In this document: in pieces, positions 12,102-25,973 of the stretch
Numbering within the stretch: the first letter of the stretch is position 1
Layout: every line of letters begins with the position of its first letter
Assembly (NCBI GenBank): GCA_029959195.1
Contig: CP114120.1
Coordinates: 1,674,001 to 1,738,000, forward strand
Source: Dictyophora rubrovolvata
Taxonomy: Eukaryota; Basidiomycota; Agaricomycetes; Phallales; Phallaceae
Direction of reading: 5' to 3'
DNA: 64,000 bases
Position numbers and translations under genes: made by a program
Notes under the pieces: generated by a model
The model's input: only the letters and a program-made list of their open reading frames with translations
Told to the model about the DNA's origin: nothing
Databases searched by the model: none

Positions 12102-15100
12102 CTATGTTTGTAGATTAAATATGAAAGCCCGTTCGTCATTCAAGTTGAATAGAATGAGGTATTTTCTGCCTTCGTCCTTTTTCTTTGAAACAGCCTCCCG
12201 AATAGCAAGGGCTCGTCCAGGGGCTATATCGGGCATAGCCACCAGAACCGTTTTCCAAGCTTCTTCATTAACAAGCCAAGTCAAATTTGCATCATTGACC
12301 ATCGCATTGAACGCAGAGGAGGGTATATCTACCGCCACAATGGGTAAACCTTGACTGAAGCTTTGACGAAACGATTGACTAAAGGTAGTCACTCGGTCAC
12401 CGGCCTTCTCTTTTGCGGGATTCAGGGAGTCTTTGACGCCTTTGGGCGGTTTCTTGACCTTTCTATGAGCGTCTTGTAGGAGAATTAATTGAATGTCTTC
12501 GCTGGGCATGTGCTCTTTTGCAGCTGTTGGGAGGGATAAATATCCAGACATCGAGGATGATGCAATGTCTATCTTTCTTTGATCCGCAATTTGAGACAGA
12601 AGGAACGGAACAAGCTCAGTACGAGATACTGTTAGAAAAGAAACATCAGACAAAGGAAGGGGCGCGAAAAAGGCATATAACACTTACCCCCAGTCTCGGC
12701 TTCGCGTAAGACGGATTTTACCTTGCATGCAGGTTGGTCGGAACGAGTCTTCGTATACACAATGAACCTGAAGGAAAACTGAATCACGAAATGGATTTTT
12801 ACAATCAGTCAGCTTACAGAATACCCTCGTCCGCACATCGTTTGATATGATCTTCGTCGTCACTATACAATGCATTCTCATACATGATATCAGCGCTGAT
12901 GTTGTTTCTCCACAATAAAGAAGCCAATTCGAGCCTCTCCATCAAGTGGCCCGCTTGGAAGGACTTCCCGATCAATCAGCGGAAAGGAAAATAAACCGAA
13001 TATAGTTGGCTGAACGTACATAGATATATACATCGCATCGTCTTGGGGAAAACGCGCCAAACGATCTCTTCTCCCTTATCAAATTGGTGATAGCAATACT
13101 TTGATGGCTGGCTAGGTGGGCCGCTATTCTCTCCACGTCGATCTGTAAACCAAACGCGTTGACAGGCTCGATAGGAGTGGACGGGTCCGCGAAACTCTTA
13201 ATTATATGATCATAACTGAGATGCCAGGGATTAAACATGAAATTCAACTTGCATATTATGGCAAAAAAACTCACCGTCCCCCCGCTGCAATAAGCTCCGA
13301 ACGCTTCGAGGGTCTGACTAATTGAAACCAAATTCCGGATTCAGTAAAACTCTTGCTATCCATAAGAGGTCGAAACTGAATTTGACGGGAAACACCGATG
13401 GACCGCACGTAATCGATTACTTTTTTGATCTCGTCCACTATGGGATTAATGATAGTGTAAAGTGACATTGAAATCTTTTGGACATTCGCTAGGATAGTAT
13501 CTGGATCGCCTAAACGAACGTGAATAACAACGCTTGGAAACAGAGGCTTATTACATACCGGGCTCCCAGAGAACTTCAATTTCGTCCAATGTTGCTTTAG
13601 GTATGTATGATTTAACTAGTAGACCGCGTTTCGTCCGCCAAGACGTCTTGTTTTGTGAGAGAACTTCATTAACATGTCCTCTTCGAGCAGCAGGAATCCT
13701 GTTAAACAGACATGTCCTGACTAATATCGCTGATAAGAACTAGTATATAAGATATCAGAATGACACTGACCGTCTGTATGGGTTATATATATAACATGCT
13801 CAGCAAGCTCCATCCCAGGGAATGCGTTCAGACATTGGTCCGCAATTCCAATTAATTCCGCCATAGCAGGAATGGCACCCAGATTAAGATCAGGAGTGAT
13901 AATGTCGATTACGGCCGCTTTACGCGCAATTGGATGACCACCTCCAACCCTAGATAGACTGAGTCAACTGTCGAAGTAGATCACGATACCTAAACTTGAA
14001 ATACCTGGTACTGTAGACGTCGCCAATATGGTAGCGTTTGATCCTTCTTATGTTTAGTTGAGCCGCCCGACGAGCCATTGGCACCAAACCATTCCTGGGC
14101 AGAGAAACTAACTCGCCCTGCCGGTCCAACAGATATACGGCATTTGGTCCATACTTTTCGCGATCGATATTTGGCAGTAGTAAGGGCATGGACGACTCTA
14201 CTGCGCCATGAAGACGAAATATATTTGAGAGATGGTCTTGGATGATAGGAAGAAGCGGTGAATATGGAGGAATGAGCGGATTCCGGTCATATATCAAAGC
14301 GGTTGGGTTGGACGGTTCGTTAAAAAAGGAACCTAATACCTCCATATAATGCACAGAGCCTTTTTGGGCTATAGTCTCGTCTTAGTAAAGAGGATAAATA
14401 TCCGACAAGAAAGCTTACTCATGACACTTAATGCATCCCTGAAATACTCATCTTCTATTCTGGAAGGTAATAACCCACTTGAAGCCAATTGTTGAGCTGT
14501 CGGCCGAAGGCTCACGTCGTGTTGCAATAATGACGTTATAACTATGGGATTTGATTGTTGACTCGGTGAAAAGAGGCACCAAGAAACTATTAACTGACTT
14601 TGTCTCTGCAAAATGCGCCCACTCCAAGTTTCTGGGAAGATAATCTCGGGTTTCCGGAGTTTCTCGAGAACCACGATACGCTCCGATTGGGTACGGAAAG
14701 AAAAATTCATCTCAAAGAAAACTATCCCAAGACTATACATATCCGCTTTTGTATGGTCGCCATGATGTTTTGAACGGGTACTAACTACTTCCTGAATGGT
14801 TGACGAGAGTAAAGCATTGGGATTCACATCAGAATTCCGTACTAACCGGTGCAGTGTATAGACGTGTTCCGATATCCAAGGTCATGTCTCCAAAGAAATT
14901 AGATGAAGTCGCTTCAGACACCTCGGAAGGTAAAGCTAAGCTGGTCGTCGCCAAACCGAAGTCCCCTATTTTCACATCGTTATTTTTATCTCCAGAGTGA
15001 ATGTTAGCCTAAGAATTGTAAATGCGCCAAAGTGCAGACCTACCCATAAATATATTGGCACATTTGACTGAAAGATAGCATGAAATAAATGACGACACAA

Positions 15101-18100
15101 CATAGAGCATATACTCTTACTGTCGCGATGCAGCTAATTCATTACAACACGTTAGGGAAAATGACAGTCTTAGAAAATGATCACATACAATTCCCAAATT
15201 GGCCATATGGACCAGAGCATCAAGAATCTGGTGAAAAAGTCTCCAAGCTTCGTCTTCACTAAGCCCTTCCGCAATTCTCTTGAAACATGATTTATGTCTG
15301 ACACGGAATAGAAAATGAGCTAGGTATACCTCAATGAGTGTTTGCCTCTCGACAAATTCCTAATATGACAAAGTAAGAAACTCGTCTACCCGAGCACCTC
15401 CATAGATGATGTGAACATACCATTTGTATGTATAATATCCGATGTGAGAGCACGGCTTTCTCTGTGTATCTAGATAATACAGGTGATAGACTGCTTGACT
15501 CGTCGTCACTATCTGAGTTACTAGAAGACGATAGGTCGGACGGAGTCCGCGAAAAATGTATACTAGGAAAAGATGTACTGTGTCCTCTGCTATGACGAGA
15601 TAGTTCATCGAGATCTATAGCGAAAGGATCATCGCAACTCTTTTGCTGATGAGAACTGGTTGAGAATTCAGAGTCTGGATTTGAACTTGATTCCGAAATG
15701 TCTCCCTCTGGGCTCTCCAGCCACGTGGTATAATAACGTACTATATGTCGGTGCTGGAGCCTACTGAGGAGTTTCACTTCTCTAAAAAGTTTATCCTCGT
15801 CTTGCACTGCCTTAACTAGTTTAATTTTTTTAACCTGTAAGATGTCAAAAGATTTGAGGGTCAGAAAAAAGCCATTCAAGGGATTACCGCATAAATTCGA
15901 CCATCAATTTTATTCCTGGCTTTTACTGAATTATTCCATTAGTTGAGAAATGTTCTTGCAATAATGAACAATCATACCAACACGACCAAACCCTCCTTCA
16001 CCGAGGTGCTCGAGTTCTTCCCAATCTTCTCTCCACCTACTATGACGAAACCCTCCAGAATAATATGAATTGCCATCCGGTTCTAGTGAGCGTCCTCCCC
16101 AAAATTTCCCCTGCAACGTTATCACGGATGGTGAAGTTCTAGTGATATCCGAATGTTTATCCTCAATTTTCGGGAAGATGTTAAGCAGCATAAAGTAAGT
16201 CACGTTCTTTCTTTTACTAGCTTCCCACATCATAGTAACCAGCTCTTTCATAGAGCCAGGAAATAATTCTTGAAAGACCACTCAAATATTAGCGGATGTT
16301 TATAAGAAGAAGAATCTAGAAACTAACGGGATTTCATGGCCATGTACGGATCCGTATAACGGAGGGGAGCATCGATACCGAGAAGCATCTGAATGCAGAC
16401 TACGGCCAACTGAGAAAAATCTCTAAATCCATAATGGGGGTATGTTACTGAAAATAGTAACTGAAACGTACCTAGTAGAAGTATAGCGTAGCGGAGAGTC
16501 CACTGCTTCTCTCGACCACCTAGATACTGGCCTCAGACATTGCAAATCAACAATACACATAGACCGACCAAGATTCAGGAAGTTCAGCGTCGTCAGCGAC
16601 TGGGGCTTGACCAAATGGATTTGACTTGTACATATCACGTAACGTCACTAGCCAAAAGGCTTTCTCCACTTTTATAGAAGACGCACTCCTCGAAGTAGTA
16701 ATACTCAAACCGCTAGGTGTAATCCCTGGAAGAGTTAGCTTTTAGGAAGAAGTTTTGTGGAGAATGTTTACCTTTATGCATTATCTCATGTTCGTGCAAT
16801 GCATGTAAAGCTGGAAGAATTTGTTGCAAGTAGTCCTAAGATTATAAGTCACATATTGCAATCTGATGTAAATGATTGATAAAGTTACAGTAGCCTTCTG
16901 TATGTTTAGAGAATCTGCAGTCTCCAGAAGGTCACGAATCGACATTCGCTGCTGTTCTTCGACTAAAATGGCCAGTCTCGGGGGATGCGATAGGGAGAGG
17001 TTGACGGCGTATACATTGGAAAGACTAGAGTGCCGAATACTGCATTGAGTGTGCAAGATTTGCGCAAACTCCTTTAGCTTCCTACGACCTTTGAGATATA
17101 TCTCAATATGTAAAAAGACAGTACTGAGTGCCCACAAACCTTTGAACGATCCGTAATACTGATTATCAAACGATATTATATAAAGATCGAAGGACAGAGA
17201 TCCTCGCGGAGCATCAGAAATCGGTTCAGCTTTCCACCTAGTTCCGTAGTACTCTAAGCGAGAGGGTAAGAGGATATAGACTATGCGTAAGCATCTACAG
17301 TCACCTGTCTGGGGGCTAAACATCATCAAAGAATCGAAACTTATGGTTTCTCCGAGAACCGAACAATAAACTTGAATCGGGTCAGGAAAAACTTCTATAG
17401 GAACCTCGGTGGTGTGAACAGGTTCAAGAGTTACCGATGAACTTCGATTTCTAGCCTTTTGCTTCTCAATACGCTGATATTCCTCTCTTCGCAATGAATC
17501 CAAATACATTTGAGCTTTAAGCTCTTCAAGATGCTTTTCTTCTTGCTGTCGCCGAAGGCTTGCTTGTTCTTCGAGCTGCACTTGTAGCGCCTAGGTATAC
17601 ATTGAAGGCATAGTACAAACAAGAAATCAGAATGCTGAGCATACCTCCTCTTGTTGTGCGTTTCTTGTCGTCATTTCAATAGCCAGGGACTGGGAGGGTA
17701 ACTGAGCCTGCACATTCTGCTTGAGCCAGTCACAAGCAAAGTCATAAATCTAACACAGCATTAAAACCTTCAAACTCAGAATTAGATCTACGTACGTCAT
17801 AAACCATAGAATTCCCGACGAGCTCCTTTGCTTTCCCATTGATCAACGCTTGCAGGACATTAACATGCTGGATAGCGGAACCAAGACTGGGTCCGGGTCG
17901 ATATATTTTCAAATGAGGTGGAGTTTGAGGATATCGCCGAGTGAATCTTTGAAAAAAAGAGGTTCGAAATTGCTCAGAATTCAGAAAAACACAGCTCTTA
18001 CATTACGTGGAGATCAAAGTAAATTGTGTTAGAGCATTCAGGGTCCGGATGTCGTATCCGAATCATAAACTCAGGTGGACCCTGGGACGTATATATTAGT

Positions 18101-18254
18101 ACAATTTCAAAGCATGATTTACATTGAAAGAGCCTACTTTGACGCCCCAAGCATTGCCCTTTGGAGGGGGTGGCAGAAAGTCATCTTCAAAAATAGAACG
18201 CAGTGCTTCAATTTCTTCTTGCTGTTTATCTGCTGGTGATTGAGAAAGCTCCAT
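12102..18254 (-). CDS. GCN2: eIF2alpha kinase GCN2
   Basis: Sensor of uncharged tRNA and stalled ribosomes that phosphorylates eIF2alpha to slow general translation. Domain order is the full fungal one. An N-terminal RWD starts at MELSQSPADKQQEEIEALRS (18254), with EFMIRIRHPDPEC next. A charged helical linker follows (about 17430-17700), then a pseudokinase (about 16400-17300). The active kinase has EELEHLGEGGFGRV, catalytic Lys in YAVKKIKLVK, an acidic Ser-rich insert, HRDIKCANIF and KIGDFGLA. Next is a HisRS-like region (about 13300-14350, with SLPRNGLVPMARRAAQLNI and RIKRYHIGDVYR), and a C-terminal dimer/ribosome-binding domain. Catalytic residues look intact; Cys after HRDIK is unusual but tolerated. 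More than 20 short introns. The 6.1 kb span suits a protein of roughly 1,600 residues. Confidence 0.93.
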
Positions 18255-18439
18255 CAAGCTAACAGAGTGTCGCTAAGACCATTGGCCTCGACACTTAAGC
18301 AGACATATTGCTGGACTTTGCCGACTAGGTGCAGGTATGACTCCAAGGTGAATCACTTGGACAATTCAAGCCGGTCACAAGCCGACTCAGATGCCAAAGA
18401 GTATGCTCATGACTTGTTGAGAGACGCGACAATGAATGT

Positions 18440-18916
18440 TCATAACTCAGTAAGATATTTCGCTTCGTTTAAGTCGAACTCATGGCATAGATCATCGAAG
18501 ATACTTGCTCCATATATTGGCAAATACCCCCATTTACGAGCCTGTCTGCTCCAGGTGTATGATGACTTAGCAAATGGTTCGAACCTCCGCAGTCCAGACA
18601 TCTCCGGTCCGTCTGAATAATCTTTATAGCTCACAAGTGGAACGACATAACGGTCCACGACTTGAGTTGTTCGGGTCGTGTCGCCTACAAAGGTCGTCCA
18701 GCTACTTCCGTACGTCTTTTGTCTTTCAAACTTGAGCTCCCCTGGAGATAAAGACTCCTTTCAGACAGATGAGCGTATCATCATACCTTGTTTACTTGAT
18801 GAATCGTTGTCTTTGAACTGGTATGTGTACGGTGCCTCCTAGTATACTCATCACGGGCTGACCACCAACTCTAGGATGTCGGCTATATTCACAGAACTCC
18901 AACACCCGTGTAACAT
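18440..18916 (-). CDS. Hypothetical protein, small spliced gene (tentative)
   Basis: Not recognised. A minus-strand frame runs without stops from about 18742 to the TGA at 18440 and includes WTTFVGDTTRTTQVVDRYVV and KWGYLPIYGASIFDDLCHEF. An intron with GT...AG ends (about 18745-18793) joins it in frame to a preceding segment, EAPYTYQFKDNDSSSKQ, and another possible intron leads to an ATG at 18916. The start is weak. The plus strand of 18240-18620 is also open, so the strand assignment is not certain. It lies just upstream of GCN2 on the same strand. Confidence 0.35.
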
Positions 18917-19093
18917 ATATCTTGCTATTGCGCATGGTGATTCCTCTATTGTTTATTATCGTGTCGGGGAGGGTTTGGTGAAGCCTCCAAATTAAGCAGT
19001 TGTATGCAAAACCGAACCGAGACATTCATGTTGATTGCAGTCTTGGTCGGTGTCGACAATAAAATTACAATATTTATAATTGTGTAATAGATA

Positions 19094-21488
19094 TCAATGG
19101 ATAACACTATTTCCCGCGGAATTCCAGTGCTGAATCCTTAGCAATAATACACAAAACCCTGCAGCTATGAAGATTACGACACTAGCATACACAGGGAGTT
19201 TGCGATCGATTCCAAGCAAGATTCCTCCCATTATTGGAGCTATCATCCCACCGCTATTATATATCTATGAGTGAATATGTAAATAAAAATTATATCACTA
19301 GTACTTACACCCGAGACAAGGCGGAAGCCGTTCCGCACGCAGTACCACGTACTGAAAATCTCAATCAATGTTCTTTACGACATGAAGGATCGCCACTAAC
19401 CTTTCGTAATGAATATCTCTGGCGTCATCCTTAAATCCAAACGTTGTGTCACGTAACGCGGGAGAGATGAAGTTGTTGAACTTACCCATACAATACTGCC
19501 CACATCGTCTGATCATCCACTGTAAGAACCCAGATAATGGTTTGTAAACAAAGTCACTTACCGATGAGCTGAGACTAATTCCAATCGTACTCAGTCGGGT
19601 TAGCCAACGACTATTTACCATGGCGAATACAATGCAAAACGCTGCTGTGATTAGAGTGCTCGATGCTAGCGAATGTTGTCGACCCAGGCGAGATCGAACA
19701 AGATACGCTCCAATCTGAACAATTTGGTTATCGATCCAATATAACAAGAAATTCCTTACTATTGCACCAGGACATCCCGCTAACGTAAATATGACGATAT
19801 CCCACATCGCCTCTGTCAGGTTTCCTTGTTTTCTATCATCTTTTCCTGCTGTTTCGAGCATTTTGGGTAAATATACATTGAACATCGTGAAAGCTAGAAC
19901 CCATATCAATATGATGTCAAGTTGGAAGTGTAAACGAAAGCTTGCCTAGCGATATAGCAAACCATATGAACCATATGAGTAACGTCGTTCGGCGCCACTC
20001 TCCGGAGAGGACAAGCTGCATGCGGGATAGCCAACCTTCCAACGGTCTACTCATCCATTTCGGAAGTTGTTTTTCCAAGCATCCCAAACGAACAGGCGAA
20101 AGTTTCGTCAAGACTGAAGCTGTGTCTGCTGAATCGGACTGTTTGACATTTAAGAACGGATCGGTCTCCCCCTCTCCGTCAGGATTGGATGAACTACCGC
20201 CGGAAGGATGGTTATGAGATGGAATTGTGATATAATCATGCCGCGTAGTGGCAGAAGAACGTAGAGGTGATATAGCTCCTTGGGTTTCCTCAGGAATCTC
20301 TGATTCAGGCGTTGAATCTGTTTGTATGTCTTCAACATCCTCTAAGCTAATGATGAGATTGCCACCATTGAACTCCGTTATCTTTCGTAACGATATGACA
20401 GCATCCTCCGGTCGCCCTGCATGAACTAAATAACGGGGTGACTCGTGTAGTCGAAAAAAGACCACACGAGCAAGAAACATAGACAATGTCTGTCTTCCAT
20501 CAGTATGATCAAATGTGTTGTCACAAGGGAAATACCAGAAGCCCCAAAATAGTCAACATGTATTTCCACCCCATATTTTGTTCAGAAGAGCACGGAGAAC
20601 CGTCGCCTACGCTACACGAGTTGCGCGGAATTACACCTAAATGGCGTCATCATCTATAACGTCCCAGTTGATGCGTTACAAACATACTTATTCCGACTAA
20701 AGCTGATACTACGGACCCGAAACTAAAGAATACAGATAGTGCGGTAAGAAGGTGCTGTTTGCCATTGGGCATGTGCTCTATTAGGAGAGTTCCGTCTGTG
20801 GGCATCGATCCCTAAAGAGCATTATATAAAGTGAAGGAGATATCTTTAAAATGCCTACTCCTTACCCCTACGGCGCTGCCTAGACAGAATAGGATGAAAC
20901 ATAGTAATAAGAAAGATGGAGCGAATCCGGCCAAGATGCCAAAGAGAGCTGTAAAGAAAAGAGTCGCATTAAACGCGGTAATACGACCCATCAAATCACT
21001 ACAAGTGCCCCATCCTACGGCACCGAGCATCATGCCTAGGAAAAGTGAAGACGACAGAGAACCTGCCATTTACACCGTCAATTGTTTGAGCTAATCGTAC
21101 ACCATTCCGAAGAAGGCCCACCAATCTGCCGATCAGGGATATTATAGTGTTGTTGAACTCGTGGTAAAATTATGGCAACAGTTTGTATCCAACACTTTTA
21201 AGCTCTGTTTAGTTATGGCTTAGTTTTGAACCCAAAAACCTACGTTGTCAGCTAGCCAGCCTAAAACTGTGTTAATCAATAACCTAACGAACGAAGAGCG
21301 AAATTCTCACCGAAACCACAAAGTGAGAGTAAAGCCCATTGATAAGGCCCTATGTTTTAGAGGTGCATAAAAGAAGGACATAATTTGCGTGTGAGGTGCG
21401 CACCCATGCCAATCTTGTCTATCGTTTTGTCCAACCGTGAGCGGGGATCGAACGATCGTTCTTCGAAACTTTGTGCATCATCTTCCAT
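19094..21488 (-). CDS. MFS transporter, SVOP / SV2-like family
   Basis: Predicted plasma-membrane or vacuolar solute carrier of the major facilitator superfamily, substrate unknown. The start MEDDAQSFEERS (21488) is followed by DKIGMGPYQWALLSLCGFGW and LADN, WIQTVAIILPRVQQHYNIPD, and GSLSSSLFLGMMLGAVGWGT, a typical order for fungal SVOP-like transporters. FRLHESPRYLVHAGRPEDA is the family's ESPRY motif after helix 6. A long cytoplasmic loop of about 130 residues follows. The C-terminal half carries WRRTTLLIWFIWFAISLG and RVGGMIAPIMGGILLGIDRK. About eight introns. The last residues are odd: the called frame ends HWNSAGNSVIH at 19094, whereas a different frame there would read ALEFRGK and stop at 19107, closer to the usual family ending. 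Confidence 0.85.
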
Positions 21489-21865
21489 GTCTCACAAAAG
21501 ACAAGAACGTGGATAGCGATTGGGGATGAATAGAGATATGTGCGAGCATTGATTTCAAAGCGCCCATCGTCACTGTAGTTTGGCACTGCGTCAATCTTTC
21601 AACTACCGCCGCTGGCAATGCACAACGCTTGTCACCAATGGCATGATTAACTCTTATAAACATACTGAACAGATTATACTTCTATGTAGTATTTTCCTTG
21701 ACAGTTCAATACTTCTAATCGTAATTTTGAAGTCCCTGAGGAGTCACGTGATTACAGGTCATGACTAAGACCCAGCAGCGACGCTGACGCCAACACTGCT
21801 CTGCTAAGAGAGGATTACATAACGCACGACGTCTGTTCAGCAAAAGCCACTTTTGTCTACTGTAA
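21489..21865. promoter_or_regulatory. Shared upstream region of the MFS gene (-) and the HECT ligase (+)
   Basis: The region of 377 bases between divergent start codons. It contains GTCACGTGATTAC at about 21742-21754, a CACGTG E-box core with TCACGTGA palindrome, a plausible Cbf1/USF-type binding site. No other element assigned. Confidence 0.4.
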
Positions 21866-24800
21866 ATGTTGCCATTTGACGAAGGTTCCAAGGCTAAACG
21901 GAATATTAATCTTGGTGGCAACAAGTCCCAATCTTCTCATAGTGACCTACTAGATCGGGCACGAGCTTTGAGGAGTTCGCGGCAAGACGAGAGAAATAAA
22001 GACGAGGCTGCCAGGAAGATACAGAATTGGATTCGGTCGCAGAAGGAGATACGTACCGTTAGACATGAAATGAAGGTTGCATTTGATCGTGGTCCTGATG
22101 GAGAGCAGGTTGGCTTGCTGATTGATCGTACACTGACATTATGCAACTTATCTACCCATCATCTTAGGCAATAACGTATATTAATTGGACTCGACTGCTC
22201 CTTTTTTCAGGGGCAGATGAAAATAGATTGATTGAGTGGTCGAAGGAAATGCTGAAGAGGAAGCATGATGTTCTATTAGGACTGTTCGATGGACCAGTAC
22301 GAGGAAGTTGGCTAACCCTCATAAAACGGATCGCGTTTACAATTCTAAAATATTCGTGTAAATCCCCGAGGTTTGTTACGCATTCGTGTATCGTACATGG
22401 TCTGAATCTCAGTTTGTCCAGTACGGATCAAACACTGCTGTTCTTGCAAGTAGTGGACACAATATTGACGTCTTTCACGGCTGATCCGGGAAACCCACTC
22501 TCGCAACACATCGCGCTATTAACACAATACCTCATACATCAAAACGTTTTTCGCTACCTAGGTCAATCATTAGAGGTTATGGTATGTTTCCGAAATCACA
22601 CTCTTTTCTTAAACTAAATCTCTTTAAGCCTGTTTCTGTTAAAACACCTTTTGAAAATGCTGTTTATAATGCAAGGATCATTGCTGCCATTCTCAGTATA
22701 ACATCAGTGCTCCCAGACGCTCAGAATGCGACACTGCCTTTCACCCAATTCTTCCTTTACTTACTCATAATACCACTTCTACCCAATCGTATCCCTATCA
22801 AAGTGTTACCATATTTTGCCTCAAAAATCCCGTGGTTTCAATTGACAAGTTCATCATTGTCTTTGAACCAGTTGGTCTATGACATCTCGGAGCCATCGCG
22901 TCCACATGTACTAGCAAACCTAATGGCTTTCATCCCCCCTCACTATTCAAAATTTCCGCCACCCGTTCTCTCCTCGTACATTCAGTTATATTCCTTATTG
23001 CTGGATAGCGTCGATGGTAAAGTTTTGGAAGGTCGAAATGCGAAACAGGTTGCAACGCTCGCCGACGACAAAGAGAAGTTAGTTGTATTGCACGACGATA
23101 CAGACGATGAAGATATAGGCTTCAATCAAAGAAATCTGAGCGGCCGCCTTGACGCTTCGTCGCCAACCCACATGCTGGACTCTCGTACTCTGAATAGGTT
23201 ATCTTTTCTCACGAAGTCGAGCCATTTGAGTGCATTATTGCTAGCAACATCTCATAATGCCAACGTTCGTGGGGATTTTTTCAGGTCAGTCATATTTTCC
23301 TGCTCTTCATCTGGCTGCATCATTTGAGGTTGATGATTTCAGACTTGCTGTAGGGCTTACTGCTGCATTCCCTAGTAGACGTAGTCAATTATGGACTGAC
23401 ATAAGTGTCATTAATGGTGGTATGTTTTTTCTTATGATAAAGAGGGGAAGCGTAAACGAGTTTGATAGGTGGGTCTGGGTTGATTCGAGAATGTTGGCGT
23501 GGTTATGTTCGAAGTTCACCTTTGGGGAAAGTCTCAGACGATGGTGCCATCAAAACGCTCATGGGTTCGTATAAACACGTATGAATATGTTCAAACGACT
23601 TAGCCATTTACAGACCCTTTGAACGCGCCATATTGGGCCTCTCTTTTATTTTTGGTGATGATTTATTCGCAATCGCTTTTGACAGTAGGAGACGACGAAT
23701 TCTTTTCAACATCCACATCCTCAGCCGTTGTGCCTCGTAATCCCCTTAGCGTGGATGACTTAGTAGCCTTTTCTCGCCAATTATTGAATATCGCTTTCCC
23801 GCTTTACTGGTTGGATGATCAGACCAAAATTAAATCTTCTGGTCCACAAAATATACCGTTCACATGGGAAAGCGTCAGAGAGCACATCACATCTTGTCTG
23901 AAAGGCATTCATATCAGGGAGTGCGTTTGATGACCATATTTACATACTTACAGTAATTCTCAACACGTTCGTGTTAGCTCGAGACGGCCATTTACTCCCT
24001 CTGACCACTGGCTTGTTAGCTCTCAAGTTAACATGAACTCGTTTGTTGAAGCTGCTATGTAAGTGATCCCTAGATTGGTACGCATTCAGATCTTATACTT
24101 CGCGAAACTAGATTTGAAGAACAAACTCTGTCCGGAGAACCGTTGTCAGATGCTCTAGTCGAATCTCGAAGACGTCTCTCGCCCCGGCAATTAGCTCAGA
24201 TATCCCCTCGGCTGGGAGTTTTAAATAACATACCGTTTGCTATTCCATTCGAAGGTTAGTTTTCCTTTCGTCGCCTCTCCAATAGCATCTCGAACTGTCA
24301 AAATTTACAGTGAGGGTCGAGATATTTCGGCAGTTCGTAAAGAATGATTATGAGCGGACAATGGCCAAGTAGTCATCATCCAATTCATACGAATTCGTTG
24401 GTTTAGACTCATCTTTGTCCCTTTAGTAGCTCGAGCGGAAATATTTTCGATCGCTTCTTCAATAGACCTAATCGGAAAAGGGCCGTAGTTCGACGTGGCA
24501 ATATCGCTCGCGATGGTTTCGATCAGCTTTCCGGATTGACGTCCGAATTGAAAGGATCCATTGAGATTCAGTTTATCGATCAATTCGGCCAAGAGGAGTA
24601 GGTTTATCGTATTTGCTTCGAGTTCGTGGATTTATTGCGTCACAGAGCTGGCATTGATGGTGGTGGTGTTTTCAAGGAGTTTTTGACATCGTGAGTTTTG
24701 AATATTTTCCTGCACGATCGCCATCCTTATCCCCTCAGCCTTTCCAAGGAAGTGTTTGATCCCAACCGTGGATTATGGCTTACAACACAACAACAAGAAT

Positions 24801-25973
24801 TGTATCCGAATCCTCATTCCTATGCGACCGAACGTAAATGACTTTATTGCTTATGGACCTGGTTCACATTCGTATTTACTATTCATGCAGGGTTTCAGTT
24901 GGAGTGGTTTAAATTTATAGGCCATATTCTTGGGAAAGCTTTATACGAGGGGATTTTAATTGATGTGGTTTTTGCACCTTTTTTCCTAGCGAAATGGCTA
25001 GGAAAGCAATCCTACCTCGACGATCTTGCTTCCCTTGACCACGAACTATACAATGGACTTATTTTTCTAAAACACTACGATAAAAATTTTGAAGATCTGT
25101 CCTTGAACTTCACAGTATCTGAAGATGGTAGGTTTTTTCGTTTTAAAATATTCGTGATCAGTTTATGACTCGGGCTTTAGACTTTGGAGTATCTAGAAGT
25201 GTCAATCTCATTCCAGGGGGGGACCAAATTTCAGTGACAAAAGAAAACAGGTTACAATATATATATCTTGTCTGTCATTATCGCCTCAACCGCCAAATTA
25301 AAAGGCAAAGTCAGGCCTGTACGTCATGTTCGTTGAGCTGTCTGATTTTTTTTCACTAATCCATTTTAGTTTTCGATGGTCTTTCCGATATCATCGATCC
25401 CAAGTGGCTTCGGTTAGTAAACGTTTTATTTTTTTTTGACTTTTCCCTGCTTATACGCAAGATTTCCAGAATGTTCAACCAACAGGAGTTGCAAATCCTC
25501 ATTGGCGGAACAAATGCGTCCATTGATGTTGACGATCTGCGAGAAAATTGTAATTATGGCGGCGTCTACGATGAGAATGAAGAAACGATCCAGCTGTTAT
25601 GGAAGGTTTGTACTGCCATAAATCTTTTGAGAGATAACTCACCAGAAATCCAATAGGTCGTGAATTCATTTAATCAAGAGCAACGCAGAGGTTTACTTCG
25701 GTTCGTAACAAGTTGCAGTCGCCCTCCCCTGTTAGGTTTCAAAGAGCTCTATCCAAAATTCTGCATCCGGGATTCCACTAGTGACGAGCAAAGACTTCCA
25801 ACTTCGAGTACATGTGTCAATCTATTGAAGGTATGTTCATCTCGGCCAATCTATTTTTTCTGTGAAGTAAGAATAATTTTATCTGGCAGCTTCCTCGATA
25901 CAAATCTGAAAGAGTGTTACGAGAAAAGCTTTTGCAAGCAATTAATGCTGGAGCTGGTTTTGATCTCTCCTGA
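21866..25973 (+). CDS. HECT-type E3 ubiquitin ligase, HUL5 / UBE3C-like
   Basis: Proteasome-associated ubiquitin-chain-extending ligase in homologues. The N-terminus has [17 protein letters not shown], typical of the family, and an IQ-like motif, [20 protein letters not shown] long helical middle region follows. The C-terminal HECT domain (from about 24600) contains [47 protein letters not shown] and [30 protein letters not shown] and [14 protein letters not shown] with the catalytic Cys. The last residues, [11 protein letters not shown], end just as HECT proteins do. Many short introns (about 15). Whether it is closer to UBE3B or UBE3C cannot be settled here. It shares a divergent promoter with the MFS gene. 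Confidence 0.9.

Noticed and set aside
18580-18600. GGTTCGAACC-like string resembling a tRNA T-arm (also at about 5022 and 2026)
   Set aside because: No acceptor stem, anticodon arm or matching length around any of these.
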